Made by a program: the position numbers and the translations under genes. DNA of 64,000 bases, from the NCBI RefSeq assembly GCF_019423325.1, contig NZ_JAHZBQ010000002.1, positions 496,001-560,000 of the forward strand, in the 5' to 3' direction. Position 1 is the first letter of the stretch, and every line of letters begins with the position of its first letter. Under the pieces are notes generated by a model. It did not search any database. It had not been told where the DNA came from and was given only the letters and a program-made list of their open reading frames with translations. Source of the stretch: Campylobacter sp. GTDB taxonomy: Bacteria > Campylobacterota > Campylobacteria > Campylobacterales > Campylobacteraceae. This document shows positions 33,672-42,293 of this stretch, in pieces.

Positions 33672-33832
33672 CGCAGAGTGCGGGCTAGCCTTGATGCTTT
33701 GATCTTGAATTTAGACGCTTTGTATGCCTAAAATTTATCTCTAAATTCAGCCCTTTTTGCTAAAATTTCATAAAACGCTCCGCCCGTAAAAGAGGCGGCC
33801 GGACTAAGCTTAAGGAGAGAAGATGCGCGAGC
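33672..33832 (+). repeat. copy B of the ~160 bp dispersed leader repeat
   Basis: Partner of 24185-24341. It contains a small hairpin (CCGCCCGTAAAAGAGGCGG), the AAGGAGAGAAG ribosome site and the start codon of the 433-residue gene. This copy is in its functional position. Confidence 0.8.
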
Positions 33833-35124
33833 AGGACTACGAGGCGCTTAAGGCGAAGTGGCAAAAAGAGTGGAATGAAAAGGGCGAGAAATACGCCAAG
33901 GCCGTAAACGATATGGTGGCGTTTGCGGAGGTTCACGGCTGGGACGCCTACGAGGGCGAAGATCCGGTCGATGAGCGCGAGGGTATGACGCAGCTTTGCG
34001 AGGCGGTTTTTGAGCTACTAAAGGAAGCCAACGAGCGCGGCGAAACGGAGAAGTTTAGGGCCGATTTTCCGCCCTCAAACGTCATTTTCGACAAAAAGTT
34101 GAGAAAGAGGCTAAGAGACATCGATCAAATTTGCCCTCTTGGCGGCGAGAACGTCCTTTTTATCGCCTCAAACGACGACGGCAAGACGCTGTATCTACTG
34201 GAGGGCGAGTGCGTGAGCGAAGTGGCGGACGACATCATCGCCGTGGGTAAGTCCAAGCGAAACGAAATTTACGCCCTGCTAAATCAAGACGAGGTATGGC
34301 TGATCAGGGACTACGACGGCAAGAGCGGCGGCGAGCTGGTGGCGAGATTTAGCCACGAGCTGGAGATCATCTACGACGAGGCTGAAATTTTACCCTTTAA
34401 CGATGGCAGCAAGGTGCTTTTGGCCGCCCACGACGGAATTTTTTTGATCTCGCAAAGCGGCGCGAAGCTCATCCATCCGATCTACGAGGATGAGGGCGAG
34501 GACGAGGATGAATACGAGTTCGAGATAGCCATGGCAAATGCGACCCTCTCAAACGACAACGAGTTAATCGTCGCGGGCGAGCAAGATACCGATGAGCACG
34601 TCCTGATGGATCGCGAGGGCGAGCGACTGGGCGGCATCGGCGCGCAGAGCGCATATCCGCACTTTTGTCTCTTTAGCGCGGACGATACGCAGCTCATCAC
34701 GAACTCCTGCCACTTCTACAACGGCGTTACGATCGGCGTGGATAGGGTGCTGCTAAAGCGTGGGCTGGAGGTCGAGGCTTATTCGTACGACGAGGAGGGT
34801 GAGAAAAATTTCACGCTGATCGACGATGCGATGAGAGTTTACGCGGGCGTGGCAACGCGGGACTTTTACATCCTCGGCGACGCATACGGCTACATCAAAG
34901 CAGTCGGCAAGGACGGGCGTAAAATTTGGCGCCACTACCTGGGCGGCACGATAAAGTCTATGGCGATAAGCGATGACGGCAGCGTGCTTTTTGTAGGCAC
35001 TTACGGCGGCAGACTGCATAAACTACGCCTAGGCGCGGGCCAAGACAGCCACACGATCGGCAACGGCAACCACAAAGAGGAGTTTAGGCTGATCGCTTAC
35101 GAGGATAAAATTTATCGGTGGTAA
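33823..35124 (+). CDS. hypothetical protein with beta-propeller-like repeats
   Basis: A 433-residue cytoplasmic protein without export signal. The first ~90 residues are helical and charged (MREQDYEALKAKWQKEWNEK). The remainder consists of repeated strand-turn-strand units with DDGKTLYLLEGE, NDGSKVLLAAHDGIFLIS, SADDTQLITNS and SDDGSVLFVGTYGGRLHKL, the pattern of WD40/PQQ-type propellers; an acidic loop (EDEGEDEDEYEFE) sits near 225. Family and partner are unknown. A good AAGGAGAGAAG site precedes ATG. The promoter and start region is duplicated at 24.2 kb, suggesting that a related gene once stood there. Confidence 0.65.
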   Translation: MREQDYEALKAKWQKEWNEKGEKYAKAVNDMVAFAEVHGWDAYEGEDPVDEREGMTQLCEAVFELLKEANERGETEKFRADFPPSNVIFDKKLRKRLRDIDQICPLGGENVLFIASNDDGKTLYLLEGECVSEVADDIIAVGKSKRNEIYALLNQDEVWLIRDYDGKSGGELVARFSHELEIIYDEAEILPFNDGSKVLLAAHDGIFLISQSGAKLIHPIYEDEGEDEDEYEFEIAMANATLSNDNELIVAGEQDTDEHVLMDREGERLGGIGAQSAYPHFCLFSADDTQLITNSCHFYNGVTIGVDRVLLKRGLEVEAYSYDEEGEKNFTLIDDAMRVYAGVATRDFYILGDAYGYIKAVGKDGRKIWRHYLGGTIKSMAISDDGSVLFVGTYGGRLHKLRLGAGQDSHTIGNGNHKEEFRLIAYEDKIYRW

Positions 35125-35327
35125 AATTTTGCGACGTAGGCTCCTGCGATAGTTTTGCGCTCTTAAGCGCGCTTAAAACGTGGCGCGAGCAGCTTTGAGT
35201 GCAGATGAAATTTGATTTGAAGTAGCGCCTTATGGCGGAGCGGATTTGAGCTAAATTTAGCTCGCAGCTCCGTTAAAATCCACGCTCGTCAAACGGGCGC
35301 GGACAGATTAAAATTTAAAGGACGGAA

Positions 35328-36740
35328 ATGACCGAGCCAAAAATCGGCGATCTTTTCGCCGTAAAGCTTAAGAGGCGGAACGCGTACTTTACCGCGCAGA
35401 TCCTAAGTGCTCAGATGGGGCTAGTCGCGCTCGTTTTGGACGGCTTTACGAGCGTGCCGCCCGGGCTAAAAGAAGCGGAAAAGCTTAAGCCGTTTTACTT
35501 CGATCATCACTTTTGGAAGCGCGGGGAATTTTATCTCGGCGCAGATGAAATTTTAGACGCCGAGCCCGTTTTCATCGGCAACGCCGCTTTGATTTGCGAG
35601 CCGCCGGAGTACGTGAGCTTGCAAAGCATCGAACAGATCTATATGCAGCTTGCGTGGAATGAGCTTCCCAAGGATATTCGCGCTAAATTTAAATACGTCC
35701 GTAAGCAAAAGCTTGAAATTTCGCAGCCGCAAAGCAAGGAATTCTATGCCGATTTAGCGCGGCAAAATCCGTTTTGCTACGATATGAAAAGCGCGGTTTG
35801 GGATGAAAATTTAAAAAATTTTTTAGAAGCAACGCCGATGATGACGCAGCTTGAGCTAAACTGCACCGCCAAAAGTCTAGATATCTCGTGCACGCACCTG
35901 CAGCAGCTAGTTTTGCACGCGAGCGGCACGGAGGAGATCACGCTAAACGGCTCGCTGTGGCGGCTCGTGATAAACGGCGATATCGCGCGGCTAAAAAGCG
36001 TGCACTGCCCCTTTGACGGCGAGCTTTTGAGCGTCCAACTAGAGCTAAACGGCGGCGAATTTTGCATTTGCGAGCTTGAAAAGCTGCGCGATCTACAGAT
36101 ATTTTCGCAACGCGGCGAGCGCATTGATCTCGCATGCGTTGCGGCGAGCTTTCCGAATTTGCGCGAAATTTTCATTAACGCGCAGGGCGGCACGCTAAAA
36201 AACATCGACACGCTCGCTAAATTTGAACATCTAAAAGACGTCTGGCTAAGTGACGTTTACGGATTTGAACGCTTTCCGACTAGGGCGCAGCTGCCGCATC
36301 TAAAACGCCTTTGTTTCTGGTCGGTGCCTAAAGGCGCTTGCGAGGCGGCTAGAGCACAGTTTAAGGGTATAGAAAGCCTCGTAATCAAGCAGCCGCGAAG
36401 CAAGCAGTGGCTGGCGCTAAATTTAAACAACCCGCTGCGCCGCTGGGACGGCAGAGAGGGCGTGGGCGCGGCGACTGCCAGAAAGGCGATGAGGGCTTAT
36501 GCAGGCGCGCACAAGAAGCTAAGTGCCCTCGAAGCAAAACCTGCAAGCAATGAGCTTAAGACCGAGAAAACCGAAATTTTAAAAGAATTTATCGCCGTTT
36601 TTAACGCGATAGACGCCAAGCATAGCATCGACACTATGGAGCGCGAGGAGATTTGGGAGGCGTTTTGCAAGCTAGCTGAGCTTGCGGCGGTGGACGCGAA
36701 GTCGCAAGAGCGTATCTGGGAGCAAAACGCGGAATTTTGA
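35328..36740 (+). CDS. hypothetical protein with Imm26-like N-terminus and leucine-rich repeats
   Basis: A 470-residue soluble protein. The N-terminal ~110 residues (GDLFAVKLKRRNAYFTAQIL, LVLDGF, WKRGEFYLGADE) resemble the Imm26 immunity domain by memory. The middle is a degenerate leucine-rich-repeat region (TQLELNCTAKSLDISCTHLQ, LRDLQIFSQ, FPNLREIFI, HLKDVWLSDV). A C-terminal conserved-looking block reads LNNPLRRWDGREGVGAATAR with KAMRAYAGAHKKL, and the end is helical. AAAGGACGGAA precedes ATG 35328. A piece of the C-terminal block recurs in the chimera at 33441. An immunity or effector-binding role is possible but unproven. Confidence 0.6.
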   Translation: MTEPKIGDLFAVKLKRRNAYFTAQILSAQMGLVALVLDGFTSVPPGLKEAEKLKPFYFDHHFWKRGEFYLGADEILDAEPVFIGNAALICEPPEYVSLQSIEQIYMQLAWNELPKDIRAKFKYVRKQKLEISQPQSKEFYADLARQNPFCYDMKSAVWDENLKNFLEATPMMTQLELNCTAKSLDISCTHLQQLVLHASGTEEITLNGSLWRLVINGDIARLKSVHCPFDGELLSVQLELNGGEFCICELEKLRDLQIFSQRGERIDLACVAASFPNLREIFINAQGGTLKNIDTLAKFEHLKDVWLSDVYGFERFPTRAQLPHLKRLCFWSVPKGACEAARAQFKGIESLVIKQPRSKQWLALNLNNPLRRWDGREGVGAATARKAMRAYAGAHKKLSALEAKPASNELKTEKTEILKEFIAVFNAIDAKHSIDTMEREEIWEAFCKLAELAAVDAKSQERIWEQNAEF

Positions 36741-36985
36741 CCGATCAAGCGGTGTGAGCGCCACGATGATAAAACAGCGTGCGAATATTGCGGCGCTCGG
36801 GCTTTATTTGGGCGCGACGCATGAGATTTAAAATTTAACGCCGAAGCGGGCTTTGGCGAGCGCGTGGATAAAATTTAAGCCGAGCGGCGGTAGAATTCTG
36901 CGGTTTTGATGAAAGCGTTAATTTACGCCGATTTGGCGCGTAAATTTGCGCCTATTAGGGCGAAATAAAATTTAAAGGAGTAAAG

Positions 36986-37468
36986 ATGAGAGGTAAAATT
37001 TTAATCGCGGCCTTTACGGCGGCGCTTTTGTGCGGCTGCGCGGCGCACGATGCAAAGCTGGGCAAGGCGGCAAATGCAATGAATGAGAGGAGTGAAAGTG
37101 CCGCTGCAGATTGCGGCGTGAGCGAAGGCGTCTGCAAGGTGCCCGCCGTGCAGGGGCCGATGGTAGGCGGCGGCACGGATGAGCACGGCTGCTTAGTCGC
37201 CGCGGGGCAGAGCTTTTCAAAGATCAAGAATAGCTGCGTGCAGGTTTTTGATGTCGCGGACGTGAGGCTGCACGACCCCGATAACGCTACGCTTGCGATC
37301 TACGGGATATTTTCCGCGGATAAAAGCAGGGTAGAAATTTTTTGGGCGAGCTTGCCGCAGAGCGAAATTTTAAGCAAAGTTAAGGGCGGCTACTACGTCT
37401 CGAAAGACGGCAAAATTTCGCTGCTAAAAACAAAAATCGGCAAGGGCTATAAGATCCGCAGAAAATAG
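36986..37468 (+). CDS. small lipoprotein, function unknown
   Basis: A 160-residue lipoprotein with a clear lipobox (ILIAAFTAALLCGC, acylated Cys18). The mature domain contains GGGTDEHGCLVAAGQSFSKI followed by NSCVQVFDVADVRL, a pattern of D-x-HGC ... AGxxxSxxKxxC that I associate with small conserved envelope proteins of unknown function. Four mature cysteines (besides the lipidated one) could form disulfides. It has an AAAGGAGTAAAG ribosome site and is followed by a hairpin, so it is probably a single-gene transcript. Confidence 0.7.
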   Translation: MRGKILIAAFTAALLCGCAAHDAKLGKAANAMNERSESAAADCGVSEGVCKVPAVQGPMVGGGTDEHGCLVAAGQSFSKIKNSCVQVFDVADVRLHDPDNATLAIYGIFSADKSRVEIFWASLPQSEILSKVKGGYYVSKDGKISLLKTKIGKGYKIRRK

Positions 37469-37490
37469 CGGGTGAAATTTTAAGCCCGCT
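37467..37490 (+). terminator. hairpin after lipoprotein gene
   Basis: AGCGGG ... CCCGCT inverted repeat (6 bp, 12-nt loop) overlapping the stop codon, followed by AAATTT. Modest terminator candidate. Confidence 0.45.
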
Positions 37491-37653
37491 AAATTTCGCG
37501 CGCCGCGAAAGAATTTAACTCAAACGCGCCAGGACTTAGGCCTGCTCAGCAGGCTAAGACGTAAATTTAGAGCAAATTAATACCGAGCTGATTCGATTAT
37601 TAGCAGTATCTGCCGTCTATAAAAATTTAATCAAAGAAGCAAAAATTGAGGTC

Positions 37654-38226
37654 ATAAAAGTCAATCTACAAAAATCATACCGTATCCTAAATCCGGGCGC
37701 GACCACGCTCGTATCGGCCAAATACGATGGCGACGTCAATGCGATGGCGATAACGTGGGCGCAGGCGCTTGACTACGACAAGGTTACCATCGTGCCGCAC
37801 AACGGCTCGTACACGAGGACGCTCATCGAAAAGAGCGGGTATTTCGCCGTGCAGATCCCCACGGCAGCGCAGGCGGAGCTGGTTAGCGAGCTGGGCGCCG
37901 AGAACAACTCGCGCTTTGATAACGCGGACAAGATGAAAAACGTGGAAATTTTTTATAAAGATGACTTCGATGTGCCGCTGATCGCGGGCTGCGCCGCATG
38001 GCTCGTTTGCAAGCGTATCCCCGAGCCTCATAACGAGCAGAGCTATGATCTTTTCATCGGCGAGGTCGTCGCGGCGTATGCGGACGAGCGGATCTTTGAC
38101 GGCGGACGCTGGCTGTTTGAAAAGATCCCTGACGAGTTAAAAACGCTTCACTACGTCGCCGGCGGTCGGTATTATCTAGACGGCAAGGCGGTGGATACCA
38201 AGCGCACGCCCATAAGCGACGAATAA
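37654..38226 (+). CDS. flavin reductase-like domain protein, start codon uncertain
   Basis: From ATG 37744 the protein is 160 residues, but the preceding in-frame codons give KVNLQKSYRILNPGATTLVS and AKYDGDVNAMAITW, which is the usual N-terminus of flavin reductase-like (DIM6/NTAB, split-barrel FMN-binding) proteins. The codon where Met is expected (37654) is ATA, with GAGG 4 bases upstream. So the start may be ATA, a rare start further upstream, or lost. The frame is open back to a stop at 37555, with an unrelated-looking segment (LEQINTELIRLLAVSAVYKN). The rest (HNGSYTRTLIEKSGYFAVQI, VCKRIPEPHNEQSYDLFIGE) is intact. FMN binding and reduction or an electron-transfer role are inferred from family. 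Confidence 0.65.
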   Translation: MKVNLQKSYRILNPGATTLVSAKYDGDVNAMAITWAQALDYDKVTIVPHNGSYTRTLIEKSGYFAVQIPTAAQAELVSELGAENNSRFDNADKMKNVEIFYKDDFDVPLIAGCAAWLVCKRIPEPHNEQSYDLFIGEVVAAYADERIFDGGRWLFEKIPDELKTLHYVAGGRYYLDGKAVDTKRTPISDE

Positions 38227-38336
38227 ACCGCCCCGCAAAATGCGGGTGAATTTGTAAATTTAAAACGAGCGCACGCGTGAATACGCGGCGGGTTTTAGTA
38301 AAATTTCAAACTGAAGAACTCAAGAAAGGATAGAAA

Positions 38337-39098
38337 ATGAAAAAATATATCGTCATCACCGGCGCAAGTTCGGGTATCGGAGCGGCCGCGGCAAAGGCGT
38401 TTGCGAGGCGCGGAGAAAATTTGATCCTAATCGCGCGCAGAGCGGAGCTACTACAAAATTTAAAGGACGAGATCGCGCAGATCGCGCCCAAACTAGACGT
38501 CGTGATTAAAATTTGCGACCTTGCGAATAGCGAGAACGTCCTGACGCTTTGGGACGAGCTAAAAAGCTACGAGCTAAAGGCGCTCATAAATAACGCTGGC
38601 TTTGGGGATTTTGGTTTAGTGGGAGAGCAGGATTTACAAAAAACGGTAAGAATGATAGACCTAAACGTAACCGCGCTCGCGATACTTTCGAGCTTATTTA
38701 CGCGAGATTACAAACGCAAACAAACTCAGCTTATAAACATCTCCTCCGTGGGCGGCTATTTTCTGGCGCCCGGCGTCGTGCCGTATTGCGCTACAAAATT
38801 TTTCGTAAGCGCTTTCACCGAGGGTTTGAGCCACGAGCTGGCGCAGGATAAAGACGCCAAAATGCAGGCTAAAGTTCTAGCTCCCGCCGCGACTAAAAGC
38901 GAGTTTTGCGACGTAGCTTCGGGAAAGCGCGGATTTGATTACGATGCGGCGTTTTCGCAATACCACAGCAGCGAACAAACGGCAGAATTTTTGCTCACGC
39001 TTTACGATAGTGATGCATGCATCGGAGAGGTGGATTTGGCTAGCTTCGAATTTAAACTTAGCGAACCGAAATTTAATTATATAGCAGCCGCCAAATAG
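38337..39098 (+). CDS. short-chain dehydrogenase/reductase
   Basis: A 253-residue classical SDR. The nucleotide motif TGASSGIG starts at residue 8, NNAGFG is at 85-90, the catalytic Ser lies in NISSVGG (136/137), and Tyr150-x3-Lys154 is in YCATK. An Arg-rich element after the glycine motif (LIARRAE) favours NADPH. It resembles the YdfG/DltE group acting on small carbonyls; the substrate cannot be told. AAGGATAGAAA precedes ATG. It is transcribed alone and followed by a strong hairpin. Confidence 0.88.
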   Translation: MKKYIVITGASSGIGAAAAKAFARRGENLILIARRAELLQNLKDEIAQIAPKLDVVIKICDLANSENVLTLWDELKSYELKALINNAGFGDFGLVGEQDLQKTVRMIDLNVTALAILSSLFTRDYKRKQTQLINISSVGGYFLAPGVVPYCATKFFVSAFTEGLSHELAQDKDAKMQAKVLAPAATKSEFCDVASGKRGFDYDAAFSQYHSSEQTAEFLLTLYDSDACIGEVDLASFEFKLSEPKFNYIAAAK

Positions 39099-39111
39099 CG
39101 GATCGGGCGAG

Positions 39112-39136
39112 GCGCAAGCTCACTTATAGCTTGCGC
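39112..39136 (+). terminator. hairpin after SDR gene
   Basis: Perfect 9-bp stem GCGCAAGCT ... AGCTTGCGC with a 7-nt loop, 14 bases after the stop codon, followed by TGTTAAGTTGCTTCTTT. Good terminator candidate. Confidence 0.65.
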
Positions 39137-39343
39137 TGTTAAGTTGCTTCTTTACGTGCGAGCAGGACTTGATTAGCTTCGTAGCGACAAGCTGCGCAGG
39201 CAGGCGCCTTTGAATTTTACGCATTTATAGATCGCGCTACGTGCCGTGCCGACGATATGCGCGTAAAATTTAGAATAACGTAGCGCCGGAGTTAAATTTG
39301 ACTGCAAAGCGCGATAAAATTTAAAGAAAATCAAGGAGCGAAA

Positions 39344-39943
39344 ATGGGAAAATCCGCCTTGGTGCTTGGCGCTACGGGCGTCGTGGGCAGAGAGCTGGTA
39401 CGCGAGCTTTGCGAGAGCCCGGGTTACGATGAGGTAGAGGTATGGGCGCGCCGCGAGATAGGCTTTTGCCACCCTAAGCTTCGCGCGCGGATCATTGATT
39501 TTGAGGGTATCTCGGATATCGCACCGCATAAATTTGACGAAATTTTTTGAGCGCTGGGCACGACGATGAAGCGGGCGGGCTCGCGCGAGGCGTTTTTGCG
39601 CGTGGACGTGGACTACGTCTATGCGGCGGCGAAGTGGGGCAAAGCAGCGGGCGTGCGGCGCTTTGTGCTCGTATCATCTCCGGGTGCGAACGAGGGTTCG
39701 CCAAGCTTTTATCTGCGCGCCAAAGGACGTATTGAGCGGCGCGTGAGCGAGCTTGGTTTTGAGAGTCTTCAGATCGTCCGTCCGCCGATAATCTTGGGCG
39801 AGAGACCTGATGCTCGCCCGCTAGAACGGCTCGCGGCGGCGGTTTTTAAACTGCTGCCCGCCTGCGTGCTCGGTAAATTTAGACCGCTTAGCGGCGCAAG
39901 TATCGCCCGCTGCGAGCGTGATTTTTGGCTCAAAATCCTATAA
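39344..39943 (+). pseudogene. NAD(P)-binding epimerase-like gene interrupted by in-frame TGA
   Basis: The whole frame 39344-39943 encodes an atypical SDR of the HTATIP2/NmrA-like group: GATGVVGRELVREL at the start, ALGTTMKRAGSREAFLRVD in the middle, FVLVSSPGANEGSPSFYLRA, IVRPPIILGERPDARPLERL and a C-terminal WLKIL. It is one continuous frame except for TGA at 39548-39550, which sits just before ALGTT where relatives usually have Cys (TGC). A single TGC-to-TGA change, a sequencing error, or recoding as selenocysteine could explain it; loss of function is the simplest. The ribosome site AAGGAGCGAAA is good. Confidence 0.75.
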
Positions 39944-39951
39944 AAATTCGC

Positions 39952-40161
39952 TCATTTTTTCTCTTTATTTTGTTTGATCTCCTCAAGACTTAGACCGCTT
40001 TTACCGATGCTGTCCATACCGAGCGTTTCGATCATCACGAGTATTGCGGCTGGGTCTTTGCCTAATACGCGTGCTAGCGTATTCGTAATCTCGGCGATGA
40101 TTTGCTTTTTTTGCTCTTTTGTAGGCTCCGGAGCGGCTACTTTTATATTTACGAATGGCAT
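39952..40161 (-). CDS. 4-oxalocrotonate tautomerase-family enzyme
   Basis: A 69-residue protein starting M-PFVNIKVAAPEPTKEQKK; removal of Met exposes the catalytic Pro1. The length and the beta-alpha-beta outline are those of 4-OT/DmpI enzymes, which form hexamers and tautomerise 2-oxo acids; Arg35, in the expected arginine region (LARVLGKDP), may contribute to the active site. GGAGAGAAA precedes the ATG. It is convergent with the interrupted NAD(P)-binding gene, 8 bases apart, and divergent from assT. Physiological substrate unknown. Confidence 0.88.
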   Translation of the reverse strand: MPFVNIKVAAPEPTKEQKKQIIAEITNTLARVLGKDPAAILVMIETLGMDSIGKSGLSLEEIKQNKEKK

Positions 40162-40351
40162 TTTCTCTCCTTAAATTTTGATAAAGCAGGGCTAATTATA
40201 TCAAATTTTAGCCTGTTACCCGTCTCGCTTGCGTTCTAAAATTTAAGTAGATGTATTAAAATTTAACTTTAAATTTGATTTAAAGCTAGTATGATTATTA
40301 TGTGATTTGGTAGTAGTAAAACTTTGATAAATTTACCCAAAAGGAGCGAAT

Positions 40352-42124
40352 ATGCGTAAGAATTTTTTCGGTTCTATCGTTTTGGCTGCGGTCTTGGTGG
40401 GCGGCGCGTTTATGGCGGTGCCTCAGACTGCGAGTGCGGGCGTTTTGGCGCATCAGGTAAAAACCCAAGGCGAGCTTGGCTCGGTGTTTATCAACCCATA
40501 CGACGTGGCGCCTCTTACGGCCGTCATCGATAGGGCGGGCAAGGACATCAAGGATATCCACGTGCGGGTGCTAGGAAAACCTAACGGCGGCATCGACATC
40601 GCCTATAACGTCTCCGAACATGCGCTACTGACGCACGACGGCGTGCCGATCTGGGGGCTGTATCCGGATTATCTAAACGAGGTCGAAGTAAGCTACGTTT
40701 TTAACGGCGAAAAGAAGGTTGAAAAGTATAAAATTTATGCTCAGCCAATCGTAACGTATAGCCGCGATTATAGATTTAGCCATATGCAAAAGATGAAGGT
40801 CAAAAAGGTCGATCCTGCGTTTAAAAACAGGCTCTATCTCATCAACAACACCATCACGAGCGTTTATAAGCCGCTTGATTGGAAAAACGGCGGTGCCGCT
40901 AGCTGGAACGACTTCACCGAAAATTTCGTCGTCGATACGCAGGGCGAGGTCAGATGGTATCTGGACTATCAGAAATTTTACGACCGCAGCGAGCGCAGAG
41001 TGATGGACGGCGGCATGATGATGGGCTTTCACCAGCTGCCAAACGGCGATCTGAGCTGGGGTATGGCGCAGCGATATATGCGCTACGACATTATGGGCAA
41101 GGAGGTGTATAACCGCGAGCTGCCGCGCGGCTACATCGACCTTAGCCACGAGGTGATGCCGCTAAAAGGCGATCACTTGCTGCTTCGCGTCGGTAAATAC
41201 AACTATCACCACGCAGACGGCAGAATTTCGCACACGATCAGAGATCACATCATCGAAGTGGACGGCAGCGGCAAGGTCGTGGACGAGTGGGATCTGAATG
41301 AAATTTTCGGCAAAAACGTCTACCGCAGCAACCTCATCAAGGCTCTTGATGCTCGCGCCGTGTGCCTAAATATCGACATGGACGCCAAAGAGATCAAAAT
41401 CAGCGACGATCTGCCATTCGGCGACGTGACCTCGACCGGCACGGGACGCAACTGGGCGCACGTAAACTCGATCTCATATGACCCTAGCGACGACGGCATC
41501 ATCCTCTCGCTTCGCCACCAAGGCATCGTGAAGATCGGCCGCGACAAAAAAGTAAAATGGATCCTCGCATCGCCTGAAGGCTGGAGCGCGGACTTTAAAG
41601 AAAAAGTGCTAGTGCCCGTGGATAAAAACGGCAACAAAATAAAATGCGAAAACTCAAGATGCGAGGGCGATTTTGACTGGTCGTGGACGCAGCACACCGC
41701 GTGGCTGACTCCGCGCTACGACAACAAGGGCAGCGTAAAGCATATAAGCGTATTTGACAACGGCGACGGCCGCGGCATGGAGCAGCCTGCGCTAAAAGAG
41801 CAAAAATACTCTCGCGCGGTCGAGTATAAGATCGACGAGCAAAAGGGCACCGTCGAGCAGACGTGGGAGTTTGGCAAGGAGCGCGGATTTGATTTCTACA
41901 GCGCGGTTACTAGCGTCGTGGAGTGGCAAAAGGATAAAAGCACGTACTTCATCTCAAGCTCGAACGTCTATCTGCTAAAGCCCGATAAGACGATCAAAAT
42001 GGTGCTAGTGGAGATCGACCCTAAAACAAACGACGTTAAATTTGAAATGGACGTGGAGTCTGCGTCTAGAGACGACGTAGCCTACCGTGCGATGGTGATC
42101 GATCCGAATATCTTTGATTATTAA
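40352..42124 (+). CDS. assT: periplasmic arylsulfate sulfotransferase, copy 1
   Basis: A 590-residue exported enzyme (signal MRKNFFGSIVLAAVLVGGAF to about residue 29) that moves sulfate from one phenolic ester to another phenol by a ping-pong mechanism. Residues corresponding to the E. coli active site are present: H266 (LSHEVMP), H370 (GRNWAHVNS), R388 (LSLRHQG) and H448 (WTQHTAW), the last being the sulfated His by homology. C432 and C437 (KCENSRC) match the disulfide needed for activity. An AAAGGAGCG site precedes ATG. A second AssT lies at 48.3 kb; the pair share architecture but are clearly diverged. A DsbA-like gene lies ~1.2 kb downstream. Confidence 0.92.
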   Translation: MRKNFFGSIVLAAVLVGGAFMAVPQTASAGVLAHQVKTQGELGSVFINPYDVAPLTAVIDRAGKDIKDIHVRVLGKPNGGIDIAYNVSEHALLTHDGVPIWGLYPDYLNEVEVSYVFNGEKKVEKYKIYAQPIVTYSRDYRFSHMQKMKVKKVDPAFKNRLYLINNTITSVYKPLDWKNGGAASWNDFTENFVVDTQGEVRWYLDYQKFYDRSERRVMDGGMMMGFHQLPNGDLSWGMAQRYMRYDIMGKEVYNRELPRGYIDLSHEVMPLKGDHLLLRVGKYNYHHADGRISHTIRDHIIEVDGSGKVVDEWDLNEIFGKNVYRSNLIKALDARAVCLNIDMDAKEIKISDDLPFGDVTSTGTGRNWAHVNSISYDPSDDGIILSLRHQGIVKIGRDKKVKWILASPEGWSADFKEKVLVPVDKNGNKIKCENSRCEGDFDWSWTQHTAWLTPRYDNKGSVKHISVFDNGDGRGMEQPALKEQKYSRAVEYKIDEQKGTVEQTWEFGKERGFDFYSAVTSVVEWQKDKSTYFISSSNVYLLKPDKTIKMVLVEIDPKTNDVKFEMDVESASRDDVAYRAMVIDPNIFDY

Positions 42125-42156
42125 AATTTCGCGGCGAGATTAAATTTGCTGGGATT

Positions 42157-42185
42157 GCCGCAGTAAATTTAGAATTTACTGCGGC
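42157..42185 (+). terminator. perfect hairpin after assT copy 1
   Basis: GCCGCAGTAAATT-TAG-AATTTACTGCGGC is a perfect 13-bp stem with a 3-nt loop, 32 bases after the stop codon. It probably ends the assT transcript. Confidence 0.7.
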
Positions 42186-42215
42186 GGGTTAAATTCGGTT
42201 TGGAATTTAACCCGC
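42184..42215 (-). terminator. second perfect hairpin, between convergent assT and tupA-like genes
   Basis: GCGGGTTAAATT ... AATTTAACCCGC is a perfect 12-bp stem with an 8-nt loop that overlaps the previous hairpin by two bases. Being between convergent genes, it probably serves the tupA-like transcript or acts in both directions. Confidence 0.6.
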
Positions 42216-42293
42216 TTGCTTAAATTTTACCCACCGCGTCGTCGAAATTCGGCTTATCAAATTTGCCGAATTTTATCTTTTAAGACTTAAATT

